Below, piece after piece: positions 1-5,413 of a stretch of DNA of 6,127 nucleotides (positions are counted from its first letter, which is position 1; every line of letters starts with the position of its first letter). Source of the stretch: Deltaproteobacteria bacterium. Lineage in GTDB: Bacteria > JAUYMQ01. The translations under genes and the position numbers were made by a program. The stretch covers positions 1 to 6,127 of the forward strand of contig JAUYMQ010000651.1 of NCBI GenBank assembly GCA_030698575.1, given 5' to 3'. The notes beneath the pieces were generated by a model. That model ran no database searches and was not told the origin of the DNA. It saw nothing but the letters and a program-made list of their open reading frames with translations.

Positions 1-171
1 GCGAGCCCACTTTCGAAGCGAGAGATTATTCGGCGGCTAGGTACATCGGCAGCGCAGTTCTACCGGCTGCTGGATCAGACTAATTATCGCAAGTCTGTTG
101 GCCAGCTCCTTTCGCTTCTTCAGGTTCTAGACTGCGATATCGATCTCGTCGTGCGAGCTCGAAGCGCCTGA
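1..171 (+). CDS. C-terminal part of a small Xre-like helix-turn-helix regulator (5' end outside window)
   Basis: Frame 1 is open from the first base to a TGA at 169-171, giving 56 residues. The pattern LSKREIIRRLGTSAAQFYRLL followed by a short linker and LLSLLQVLDCDIDLVV matches the C-terminal helix-turn-helix of small Xre/HigA-like DNA-binding proteins, in which recognition-helix residues (TSAAQFYRLL) lie just before a final helix and a short beta tail. Such proteins are often antitoxins or autoregulators paired with a RelE/HigB-type toxin, and the partner would then normally lie upstream, outside this window. The start codon, full length and any toxin gene cannot be seen. The frame has ordinary codon use and no internal stop, so it looks like an intact 3' end rather than decayed sequence. 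Assignment to the HTH class is by recognition of the pattern; an antitoxin role is inference. It is followed by about 95 bp without a gene and then by the tRNA terminator hairpin, which could also serve this gene. Confidence 0.6.
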   Translation, partial: ASPLSKREIIRRLGTSAAQFYRLLDQTNYRKSVGQLLSLLQVLDCDIDLVVRARSA

Positions 172-265
172 GTCACGAGCCAGGCACAAATTCAATATCC
201 AACCATGGTTTGAAAGCAGAGAGCGGATTCTCCAGAGATTCGACGTGCGACGGACTCGTGCAAGC

Positions 266-295
266 AAAAAGCCCCCGGCGCGATCCCGGGGGCTT
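266..295 (-). terminator. Rho-independent terminator of the tRNA-Val/tRNA-Arg unit
   Basis: Read on the minus strand, a perfect GC-rich stem (AGCCCCCGG at 294-286 pairing with CCGGGGGCT at 278-270) encloses a 7-nt loop and is followed directly by a T run (270-266). It lies 23 bp beyond the 3' CCA of tRNA-Arg, the expected place for the end of the tRNA transcript. On the + strand the hairpin is followed by only the weak T-rich run TTCTTTG, so it may work less efficiently as a bidirectional terminator for the HTH gene ending at 171. Confidence 0.85.
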
Positions 296-318
296 CTTTG
301 ATGGGACAGATCGAAAAC

Positions 319-395
319 TGGTGACCCAGGCAGGATTCGAACCTGCGACCTACAGCTCCGGAGGCTGCCGCTCTATCCAACTGAGCTACTGGGCC
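319..395 (-). tRNA. tRNA-Arg, anticodon CCG
   Basis: The minus strand folds into a full cloverleaf of 77 nt including an encoded CCA end. The acceptor stem is GGCCCAG/CTGGGTC with one G-T pair, and the D arm is GCTC/GAGC. The anticodon stem is GCAGC/GCTGT around loop CTCCGGA, so the anticodon is CCG, reading the Arg codon CGG. The T arm is GCAGG-TTCGAAT-CCTGC. The discriminator is A (complement of 322), then CCA (321-319). It is the second gene of a two-tRNA transcript, 9 bp after tRNA-Val. No duplicated copy of its 3' end was seen within the window, so there is no sign of an integrated element here. Confidence 0.96.
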
Positions 396-404
396 AGAAA
401 AAAA

Positions 405-479
405 TGGTGGGCGCGGCTGGGTTCGAACCAGCGACTTCCACCGTGTGAGGATGGCACTCTTCCGCTGAGTTACGCGCCC
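405..479 (-). tRNA. tRNA-Val, anticodon CAC
   Basis: The minus strand gives a 75-nt cloverleaf with an encoded CCA. The acceptor stem GGGCGCG/CGCGCCC is perfect and the D arm is ACTC/GAGT. The anticodon stem CCATC/GGTGG carries loop CTCACAC, so the anticodon is CAC, reading the Val codon GTG. The T arm is GCTGG-TTCGAAC-CCAGC, and the discriminator is A. It is promoter-proximal in the unit. Between its CCA and the 5' end of tRNA-Arg there are only 9 nt, TTTTTTTCT on the minus strand, a likely single-stranded U-rich processing spacer. Confidence 0.96.
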
Positions 480-491
480 CGACGAGGGGGT

Positions 492-519
492 AGCATACCC
501 CGCACGGGCCGGATTTCAA
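492..519 (-). promoter_or_regulatory. Promoter of the tRNA-Val/tRNA-Arg unit
   Basis: On the minus strand TTGAAA (519-514) and TATGCT (497-492) are separated by 16 bp, close to sigma70-type -35 and -10 consensus. The -10 box ends 12 bp before the first base of tRNA-Val. The stretch between -10 and start is rich in G and C (ACCCCTCGTCGG), the kind of discriminator typical of stable-RNA promoters under growth-rate/stringent control. The boxes are seen directly; the regulation is inferred from known tRNA promoters. Confidence 0.72.
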
Positions 520-566
520 GGCCGCACGTGAACGGCGGCCGATGGCGCTTTGCCCACGGGGTTCTC

Positions 567-572
567 TATACT
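567..572 (+). promoter_or_regulatory. Possible -10 box for the glycosyltransferase gene
   Basis: TATACT lies 45 bp upstream of the GTG start at 618 and is the only good -10-like hexamer between the tRNA promoter and the gene. No convincing -35 box sits 16-18 bp upstream (the region around 543-549 is GGCGC-rich) and there is no TGn extended -10. An activator-dependent promoter is possible, or the match is chance. Confidence 0.3.
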
Positions 573-617
573 CCCGCCCTGCTGCCTACCCCCCCATCTT
601 TCCATGGATAGCGCATC

Positions 618-2288
618 GTGAGCGAGCCAGTACGCGCGCCCCAGAGGCGCCCGGCCGAAAGGGCGTTTCGCGCCGCCATGGTTCTTTGCGCCGCGGCCTT
701 GTTCCTCACCGGACTCGGCAGGCTCGATCTCTGGGCGCCGGACGAGCCGCGCTACGCGGCCGTGGCCGAAGAAATGCGCTCGATGCGGCACGGACCCGGC
801 GGGCTCGTGCTGCTCCGTCTGAACGACGAGACCTACACCCAGAAGCCCCCGCTCTACTACTGGCTCGCCGCGCTGGCGGGAGCGCCGGGCGATCGCGTGA
901 CGGAGTTCGCCGCGCGGCTCCCCTCGGCGATGGCGGGAATAGCCGTCCTCTGGCTGACGATGCGCCTGGGGTTGCGACTCTTCGGGACCGAGGCGGCGCT
1001 CCTTGCGGGCGCCGTGCTGCTGACCACCCCCTACTTCGCGCACCTCGCCCGGCGTGCGCAGATCGACATTCTGCTCGCGCTCTTCGAGCTCGTGGCGCTG
1101 GCCCTGTTCTGGTCGATAACGTCCAGAGCCGATCTGCAGGAAAAAGATCGCCGGCGCCGCGTCGCCCTCATGCACGCTGCGATGGGCCTGGCGATCCTGA
1201 CAAAAGGCCCGGTCGGCTTTCTCATACCGTCGCTCGTCATCGTGGCGACGCTCGCCTGGGAGCGGCGCACGCCCGAGTTGCGCAAGCTCTTCCCGGCATG
1301 GGCCTTCCTGCTCTCGCTGGGTCCCGGCCTCGCCTGGATCACGGCGGCCCTCCTTCTCGCGCCGCCGGGCTTCTTCGGCGAGGCCGTCGTCGAGAACCTC
1401 CTCTCACGATTTTTCGAGGGGTCCTCGCACCCGCGCCCCTTCTACTATTTCGCCTACGAGCTTCCGCTCATCTTCCTTCCCTGGACGCTCCTCGCGCCTC
1501 TCATCTGGCGAACCGCCCGCCGCGACGTCTTTGCCCAGGCTGGCCACCAGGCAGCGCGACCGGCCTGGCGCTTCCTGCTGTCCTGGGTCGGCGTGACGGT
1601 GCTTTTCTTCTCGATCTCGAGCGGCAAGCGGGAGCTATACATGATCCCGGCATTCCCGGCGCTGGCGCTGCTCTCGGGCGACACGCTCGACCGGGCGCTC
1701 AGCATCGCCCCCCGCCCGCCGCGATGGCTCAGCGGCTACGCCGCGCTGCTGGCGGTTCTCGCCACAGTCGGGGCCGTCGTGTTCCTTGCCCTAGAACCCG
1801 TGGAGGGCGTCGCCTTCCCGCCGGGGATCGGCCTCGCCCTTCTCGTCATCGTCGCGATCTCTGCAACCCTGTGGGTCTCAGTCCGCCGCAGCGGTCGAAC
1901 GCCGCGATGGTCGCTCGGCGTGCTCATCGCGGGCGCGTACCTGGCCCTTCTGTTCTCCTTCACAGTGATCTTTCCCGCGGTGAACGAGCACAAATCGGTT
2001 CGGTCGCCCGCGCTTCGCGCTGCAGAGATGGCTGGCGAGGGCGAGCCCATAGGCCTGCTTCGCAGCGACCCAATGGTGGGCGGCCTGGCCTACTACAGCG
2101 GGCAGCGGATCGTGGCGCTGAAAACGGTGGACGATATCAGGAAGTTCTTCGCCTCGGGCGGCAAGGTCGTGGTCCTGAAATCCGACAAGCTGGCGGAGCT
2201 GACGGCGGCGTCCGGGCTGAATTTCGAGGTCAGGGCGAAGATGCCTTACGAGACACGATCGATCCTCATCGTTGCGCCGGCACGGTAG
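618..2288 (+). CDS. ArnT/PMT-like lipid-linked sugar glycosyltransferase (GT83-type), integral membrane
   Basis: This 556-residue multi-pass membrane protein is predicted to transfer a sugar from a polyprenyl-phosphate carrier to a lipid or other acceptor on the periplasmic face of the inner membrane. After a short basic N-terminus and a first membrane helix (about 17-36) comes the family's periplasmic-loop motif with acidic residues, LWAPDEPRYAAVAEEM (39-53). It is followed by QKPPLYYWL (75-83), LTKGPVGFLIP (194-204), HPRPFYYFAYELPLIFLPW (271-289) and SGKRELYMIPAFPAL (335-349). All are hallmarks of ArnT-type transferases (4-amino-4-deoxy-arabinose transfer to lipid A) and their relatives. 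About a dozen hydrophobic segments run to about residue 453. From NEHKS (456) on there is a soluble C-terminal domain of about 100 residues, as in ArnT-like proteins. The length fits the family. The start is GTG at 618, the first start after an in-frame TAG at 609. It has no visible Shine-Dalgarno; ATG 678 (residue 21) would cut into the first helix. No L-Ara4N synthesis genes are adjacent, so the sugar and acceptor are unknown. The 3' end overlaps the convergent phosphoesterase gene by 23 bp. Confidence 0.88.
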   Translation: MSEPVRAPQRRPAERAFRAAMVLCAAALFLTGLGRLDLWAPDEPRYAAVAEEMRSMRHGPGGLVLLRLNDETYTQKPPLYYWLAALAGAPGDRVTEFAARLPSAMAGIAVLWLTMRLGLRLFGTEAALLAGAVLLTTPYFAHLARRAQIDILLALFELVALALFWSITSRADLQEKDRRRRVALMHAAMGLAILTKGPVGFLIPSLVIVATLAWERRTPELRKLFPAWAFLLSLGPGLAWITAALLLAPPGFFGEAVVENLLSRFFEGSSHPRPFYYFAYELPLIFLPWTLLAPLIWRTARRDVFAQAGHQAARPAWRFLLSWVGVTVLFFSISSGKRELYMIPAFPALALLSGDTLDRALSIAPRPPRWLSGYAALLAVLATVGAVVFLALEPVEGVAFPPGIGLALLVIVAISATLWVSVRRSGRTPRWSLGVLIAGAYLALLFSFTVIFPAVNEHKSVRSPALRAAEMAGEGEPIGLLRSDPMVGGLAYYSGQRIVALKTVDDIRKFFASGGKVVVLKSDKLAELTAASGLNFEVRAKMPYETRSILIVAPAR

Positions 2289-3111
2289 GTTGGGCGGCCT
2301 TGACGGGCAGCGCCGTTGCTTCGTTCCTCACCCGGCCTTCCCGATCGACCGACCACCGTGCAACGAGATGCGGCGCCTGCTCCTCCGGCGCCGGAAGGCC
2401 GCTCACCGCATAGAGCGATCCGACGAGCCGCTGCGCGTCTCCCTCCTCAACAAGATCCACCCGCGCGAAACCCAGCGACTTGCGCCCGAAGCGCCGCCCG
2501 CTGTCCTCCTGTCCGATCGCCTGCACCCGCGATCCGCTGCCCGCGACCAGGCCGAGCCGGATGAGGCTCACGCCCTGTCCCAGTTCGTAGGCGCCGGCGA
2601 CGCTGGCAGGCATGTGCCAGTTGGAGATGAACAGCGGGACGGTTTCCCGCTGCAGTTTCGCGCTCCCGGGCGTGTAGTGATCGTGATTTCCAAGAACGGC
2701 GAAAATCGGCACCGGATGGCGATCGGACGCGGGGTGTTGGCATGCGCTGGCCACCTTGGCCGAAGCCGGACCGGCCAGCTCGACGAAGCGGCAGTAGGGG
2801 GCGACGATGTTCTGCCGGAGACGCGTCACGATTTCATCGGCCCGCAGCCCGCTCTCGTAGAAGTTGTCGCCGAGGAGAACGAGGGCGTCGATGGGCCGGC
2901 GGCCGGCCTCGGACGCCAGCGCCTCGGCCACGAGACCCTGCCGGGCCCCCTTCCAGACCCCGTGGCTGCTCTCGCCCGTGTCCCCCACCGCAAGCAGCGA
3001 GAGGCGCGCCTTGCCGGCGGGAGGCCCGTCAGGCGCCCCGCGCCCGCAGGCGACGACCACCAGGATGAGGAGAAGGAGGGCCGCGCCACGGCGATTGGAG
3101 GATGTCGTCAC
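2266..3111 (-). CDS. Calcineurin-like metallophosphoesterase, putative lipoprotein, apparently lacking its C-terminal catalytic histidine segment
   Basis: The 281-residue product starts with a lipoprotein signal: TTSSNRRG, a hydrophobic stretch ALLLLILVVV (11-20) and lipobox VVAC with Cys22, so the mature protein should be anchored to a membrane outside the cytoplasm. The phosphoesterase metal motifs appear in order: AVGDTGE (41-47), LLGDNFYESG (79-88) and VLGNHDHY (139-146), as in purple-acid-phosphatase-like and related enzymes. The family then needs two more blocks, GHHP-like and GHxH-like histidines, which complete the two-metal site. They are absent. From VSLIRL (181-186) the protein goes straight into GLVAGSGSRVQAIG and then KSLGFARVDL (211-220), which look like the strands that normally follow the last histidine block. 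This suggests an in-frame internal loss of perhaps 100 residues near base 2550, hence a catalytically impaired protein or an assembly error. The GTG at 3111 is chosen because AGGAGAGG lies 11 bp upstream and it places the signal peptide at the N-terminus; the frame stays open upstream to 3204 but that extension overlaps the transporter gene. It is the last gene of the minus cluster, 55 bp after the transporter stop, and overlaps the glycosyltransferase end by 23 bp. Confidence 0.75.
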   Translation of the reverse strand: MTTSSNRRGAALLLLILVVVACGRGAPDGPPAGKARLSLLAVGDTGESSHGVWKGARQGLVAEALASEAGRRPIDALVLLGDNFYESGLRADEIVTRLRQNIVAPYCRFVELAGPASAKVASACQHPASDRHPVPIFAVLGNHDHYTPGSAKLQRETVPLFISNWHMPASVAGAYELGQGVSLIRLGLVAGSGSRVQAIGQEDSGRRFGRKSLGFARVDLVEEGDAQRLVGSLYAVSGLPAPEEQAPHLVARWSVDREGRVRNEATALPVKAAQPTVPAQR

Positions 3112-3122
3112 CGGTGAAAGGA

Positions 3123-3130
3123 CCTCTCCT
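3123..3130 (-). promoter_or_regulatory. Ribosome binding site that decides the phosphoesterase start
   Basis: AGGAGAGG on the minus strand, 11 bp before GTG 3111. It supports this start over the upstream in-frame ATG at 3204, which lies inside the transporter gene and would bury the lipoprotein signal some 40 residues into the protein. Confidence 0.55.
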
Positions 3131-3166
3131 GCATGGCCCGTGCATCCGGGTTTTCGTTGAATCCGT

Positions 3167-4579
3167 TCAGCCAAAACGCAGGATAATGTAGCCGATCGAG
3201 ACACCCAGGTAGAACAGCCAGGTCAGGCCGAGATAGGAAAACCAGAAATTCGACGGGCGGGTCCAGGCCGGCAGGCGCCGGGCCAGGTAGACGTGGTTCA
3301 ATACGACGAGCACCGGGATGTAAACCGCCATCGAGAAGAAATTGATCGTCCCCCCCAGCGCGATGAGCGGTCCCGGCGGTGCCAGCGGTATCGTCGCCGC
3401 CGAGCCAATCGTAATCAAGACGACCCAGCCGAGGTACACCTTGCGCAGACTAAGTCGGCGCGCCCACGCGATGTTCGCGCAGGTCCAGTCGGCGTGCATG
3501 TGCGCGAAGCCGTCCGTGACCCCCACCCAGGTGTCCATCAGGAAGGCCGCTGCAACGACCAGAAAGAGCATCTTGCCGACCCGGCCCCAGCTCACCTCGA
3601 AGAAGCGCGACTGCACGACCGCGAGATCCCAGTCCTTTGGCACGAGCCCCTCGGGGTGCAGCAGCGCGTATGCGAGCCAGCACATGAGGAGCACGGTGAC
3701 GAGGTTGATCGCCAGGCCGACCGCGTTCTCCCGCTTCACGTAGCGGAGCCACAGGCCGTGCGCCCGGCGGTTCTCGGGCGAGTCGTCGAAGAGGTAGCCC
3801 GACAGCGCGACGTCTTCCCCCTCCCCCCGCAGCCCCGTCAGCCGCCCCATCCGACCCGCCATCCCCGCGCCCTTCTCGCGCAGCCAGTAGGCGTACATGA
3901 AGGTGTAGAAGCCGCCGAGGCCGACGTAGACCAGGCTCGTGAGAAGATTTTCCATGTCGGCGGGATCCCATTCCGGAGGAAAGCCGAAATGCGGCGTCGC
4001 CACGGCGCGCCAGAAAGCGCCCCCTTCAGCGAGGACATCGGGATGCATGACCGCCACAGTCACGCCGATGAGGCTCACGGCCGCGACGGCCATCATGAAG
4101 CGCTCGATGAAACCGTAGACGTAGCGGCTGCTCACGAGAATCACGAAGAAAACGGCGACGGTGGCCTCGGCCCAGAAGATCGAGCGGGCGCGATCGCTCC
4201 AGCCCGGCGGGAAGTCGGTCAGCGTGGCCAGCGCCGTGCCGCCGGCGCTGGCGAAGGCGCCGAACCAGAGCGTGGCCGCGACCATGCCTGCCCAGAGAAG
4301 GCCGGAGGCGAGCGGGCGCAGCCGCGTGAAACCGGTGAAGAGCGTCTCGCCGGTGAGCACGGTGTAGCGCCCGATCTCCACCGACGCGCCGAACTGCATC
4401 AGGCTCGCGGGAATGATGAGCCAGATAAACCACTCGCCGTACTTGGCGGTGAAAGCGGGCCAGAAGATCAGCTCGCCGGTCCCCTGGGCCAGGGCGGCCC
4501 AGACGATGCCCGGCCCCAGCATGGCCTTCCATCCCGGAAAGGGGGGTAGCGACGCTCGGCGGTAGGCGGGGAGGCTCAC
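3167..4579 (-). CDS. Divergent Nramp-family (PF01566-like) membrane transporter, non-canonical metal-binding motifs
   Basis: This is a 470-residue integral membrane protein with about 11-12 hydrophobic segments. The N-terminal LGPGIVWAALAQGTGELIFWP (21-41) has the shape of Nramp transmembrane segment 1 (GPG..., unwound helix), followed by EIGRYTVLTGETLF (68-81), a typical Nramp TM2-TM3 stretch. Canonical Nramp divalent-metal importers carry DPGN in segment 1 and a methionine-containing MPH in segment 6. Here the first position reads GTGE (33-36), and the likely segment 6, GLGGFYTFMYAYWLREKG (220-237), has no MPH. The protein therefore belongs to a divergent Nramp-related branch whose ion is uncertain; proton/Mn2+ transport should not be assumed. 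A charged cytoplasmic loop (about 235-285) is longer than in compact Nramps. The GTG at 4579 is chosen because it overlaps the PPK2 stop (GTGA, 4579-4576), a translational-coupling arrangement, and because residues encoded further upstream in this frame are antisense-like and lie inside PPK2. It is the middle gene of the cluster, 55 bp before the phosphoesterase, with no terminator between them. Confidence 0.82.
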   Translation of the reverse strand: MSLPAYRRASLPPFPGWKAMLGPGIVWAALAQGTGELIFWPAFTAKYGEWFIWLIIPASLMQFGASVEIGRYTVLTGETLFTGFTRLRPLASGLLWAGMVAATLWFGAFASAGGTALATLTDFPPGWSDRARSIFWAEATVAVFFVILVSSRYVYGFIERFMMAVAAVSLIGVTVAVMHPDVLAEGGAFWRAVATPHFGFPPEWDPADMENLLTSLVYVGLGGFYTFMYAYWLREKGAGMAGRMGRLTGLRGEGEDVALSGYLFDDSPENRRAHGLWLRYVKRENAVGLAINLVTVLLMCWLAYALLHPEGLVPKDWDLAVVQSRFFEVSWGRVGKMLFLVVAAAFLMDTWVGVTDGFAHMHADWTCANIAWARRLSLRKVYLGWVVLITIGSAATIPLAPPGPLIALGGTINFFSMAVYIPVLVVLNHVYLARRLPAWTRPSNFWFSYLGLTWLFYLGVSIGYIILRFG

Positions 4580-5316
4580 CGCTTGCGCTTCTTGCGGGAG
4601 GTCCCGAGCGACTTGCTGAGATGTCCGACGGTTTCGCGAAGCACCTTCAGCCGGCCGTAAGACTTGTGCTCCGCCTCGATCAGCCGCCAGGGGGCGCGCG
4701 CGGTGCCGGTCTTCTCGAACATCTCCTCCGCCGCTTTCAGATAGGCGTCCCATGCGCGGCGGTTCTCCCAGTCCTCCGGCCCGATCTTCCAGCGCTTGTA
4801 CGGGCTGCGCTCCCGTGCCCGGAACCGGCGAAGCTGCTCGGCCTTGCTGATGTGCAGCCAGAACTTGAGAATGATGGTGCCCTCGTTCATCAGGTTCTTT
4901 TCAAACGCGTTGATCTCGTCGTAGGCGGCCTTCCAGCGCGCCTTGGGCGTCAGTCGCTTCACGCGCTCGGCCAGCACGCGCCCGTACCAGGAGCGGTCGA
5001 AGATACCGATCTGGCCGGCCCGCGGAAGGCGGATCCAGAACCGCCAGAGAAAATGGTGATCCAGCTCCTCCTGCGTGGGAGCGCCGATCGTATAGACCTG
5101 GTAGCCGCGGGGATCGAGATGGTTCACCAGCCGCTTGATGGCGCCTCCCTTACCCGCCGCGTCCCAGCCCTCGAAAGCGATGACCACCGCCCTCCGGGCC
5201 TCGCGGAGCTCTTGCTGGAGAACGAGCAAATCGAGCTGCGTGCGACCATAGGCTTCGTCGTACTCCTCCTCGCTCACCTCCAGCGAAAGATCCAGCTCTG
5301 CAAGACGTCCCGCCAT
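4576..5316 (-). CDS. PPK2-family polyphosphate kinase / polyphosphate:nucleotide phosphotransferase
   Basis: This 246-residue cytoplasmic enzyme is predicted to transfer phosphate between polyphosphate and nucleoside mono- or diphosphates. All PPK2 landmarks are present: Walker A EGWDAAGKGGAIKRL (49-63), the PRGYQVYTIGAPT block (69-81) and DHHFLWRFW (86-94). Walker B is IGIFDRSWYGRVLAERV (103-119). The lid region KFWLHISKAEQLRRFRARE (151-169) continues to SPYKRWKI (171-178), and a C-terminal APWRLIEAEHKSYGRLKVLR (208-227) follows. The single domain and length match one-domain PPK2 proteins. Class I, II or III (ADP or AMP preference) cannot be set from the motifs alone. The C-terminus ends in a polybasic tail, RKKRKR, that could contact polyphosphate. 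Start ATG 5316 has AAAGGAG 7 bp upstream; the frame extends to 5565 but those residues overlap the divergent ligase start and look non-coding. It is the first gene of the minus cluster, preceded by a good promoter and coupled to the transporter by GTGA. Confidence 0.93.
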   Translation of the reverse strand: MAGRLAELDLSLEVSEEEYDEAYGRTQLDLLVLQQELREARRAVVIAFEGWDAAGKGGAIKRLVNHLDPRGYQVYTIGAPTQEELDHHFLWRFWIRLPRAGQIGIFDRSWYGRVLAERVKRLTPKARWKAAYDEINAFEKNLMNEGTIILKFWLHISKAEQLRRFRARERSPYKRWKIGPEDWENRRAWDAYLKAAEEMFEKTGTARAPWRLIEAEHKSYGRLKVLRETVGHLSKSLGTSRKKRKR

Positions 5317-5323
5317 CGATCTT

Positions 5324-5330
5324 CTCCTTT
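5324..5330 (-). promoter_or_regulatory. Ribosome binding site of the PPK2 gene
   Basis: AAAGGAG on the minus strand, 7 bp before ATG 5316. It fixes this start against in-frame ATGs further upstream (5565 and others) that would run across the divergent promoters and into the ligase gene. Confidence 0.8.
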
Positions 5331-5361
5331 GATTCCCGGCCCCATCCACCGGGACGGGTCT

Positions 5362-5391
5362 CTTATACCGGCTGGCCCTCGCACGGTGCAA
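5362..5391 (-). promoter_or_regulatory. Promoter of the PPK2-transporter-phosphoesterase cluster
   Basis: On the minus strand TTGCAC (5391-5386) and TATAAG (5367-5362) are separated by 18 bp. Both are near sigma70 consensus. Transcription would start near 5355, giving a leader of about 40 nt before ATG 5316. Confidence 0.6.
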
Positions 5392-5401
5392 GGTGCCGGA
5401 G

Positions 5402-5413
5402 GCTTGATCAAGC
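5402..5413. repeat. 12-bp perfect palindrome in the shared divergent promoter region
   Basis: GCTTGATCAAGC is a perfect inverted repeat with no spacer. It covers the -35 box (TTGATC) of the ligase promoter and sits about 11 bp upstream of the PPK2 -35 box, a position suited to an operator controlling both directions. No known regulator consensus is recognised, and a 12-bp palindrome can arise by chance. Confidence 0.4.

Noticed and set aside
319-395. tRNA-Arg as an attachment site of an integrated element
   Set aside because: No partial repeat of the tRNA 3' end and no integrase or phage gene is visible in the window; nothing supports integration here.
516-1175. 219-codon minus frame opposite the glycosyltransferase start
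   Set aside because: Gln/Arg/Gly-rich shadow translation covering the tRNA promoter; no motif.
542-2413. 623-codon open frame on the + strand
   Set aside because: It overlaps the clear glycosyltransferase in another frame and its translation is Arg/Ala/Pro-rich low-complexity sequence with no family motif; it is a GC-bias shadow.
3293-4549. 418-codon + strand frame antisense to the transporter
   Set aside because: Its His/Arg/Glu-rich composition is typical of the antisense of a GC-rich membrane protein gene; no recognisable domain and no ribosome binding site.
4580-4753. N-terminal extension of the transporter (58 extra residues)
   Set aside because: The residues (MGRLSESGGGDVREDRH...) lie wholly within PPK2 and are charged and unlike Nramp N-termini; GTG 4579 at the PPK2 stop is the better start.
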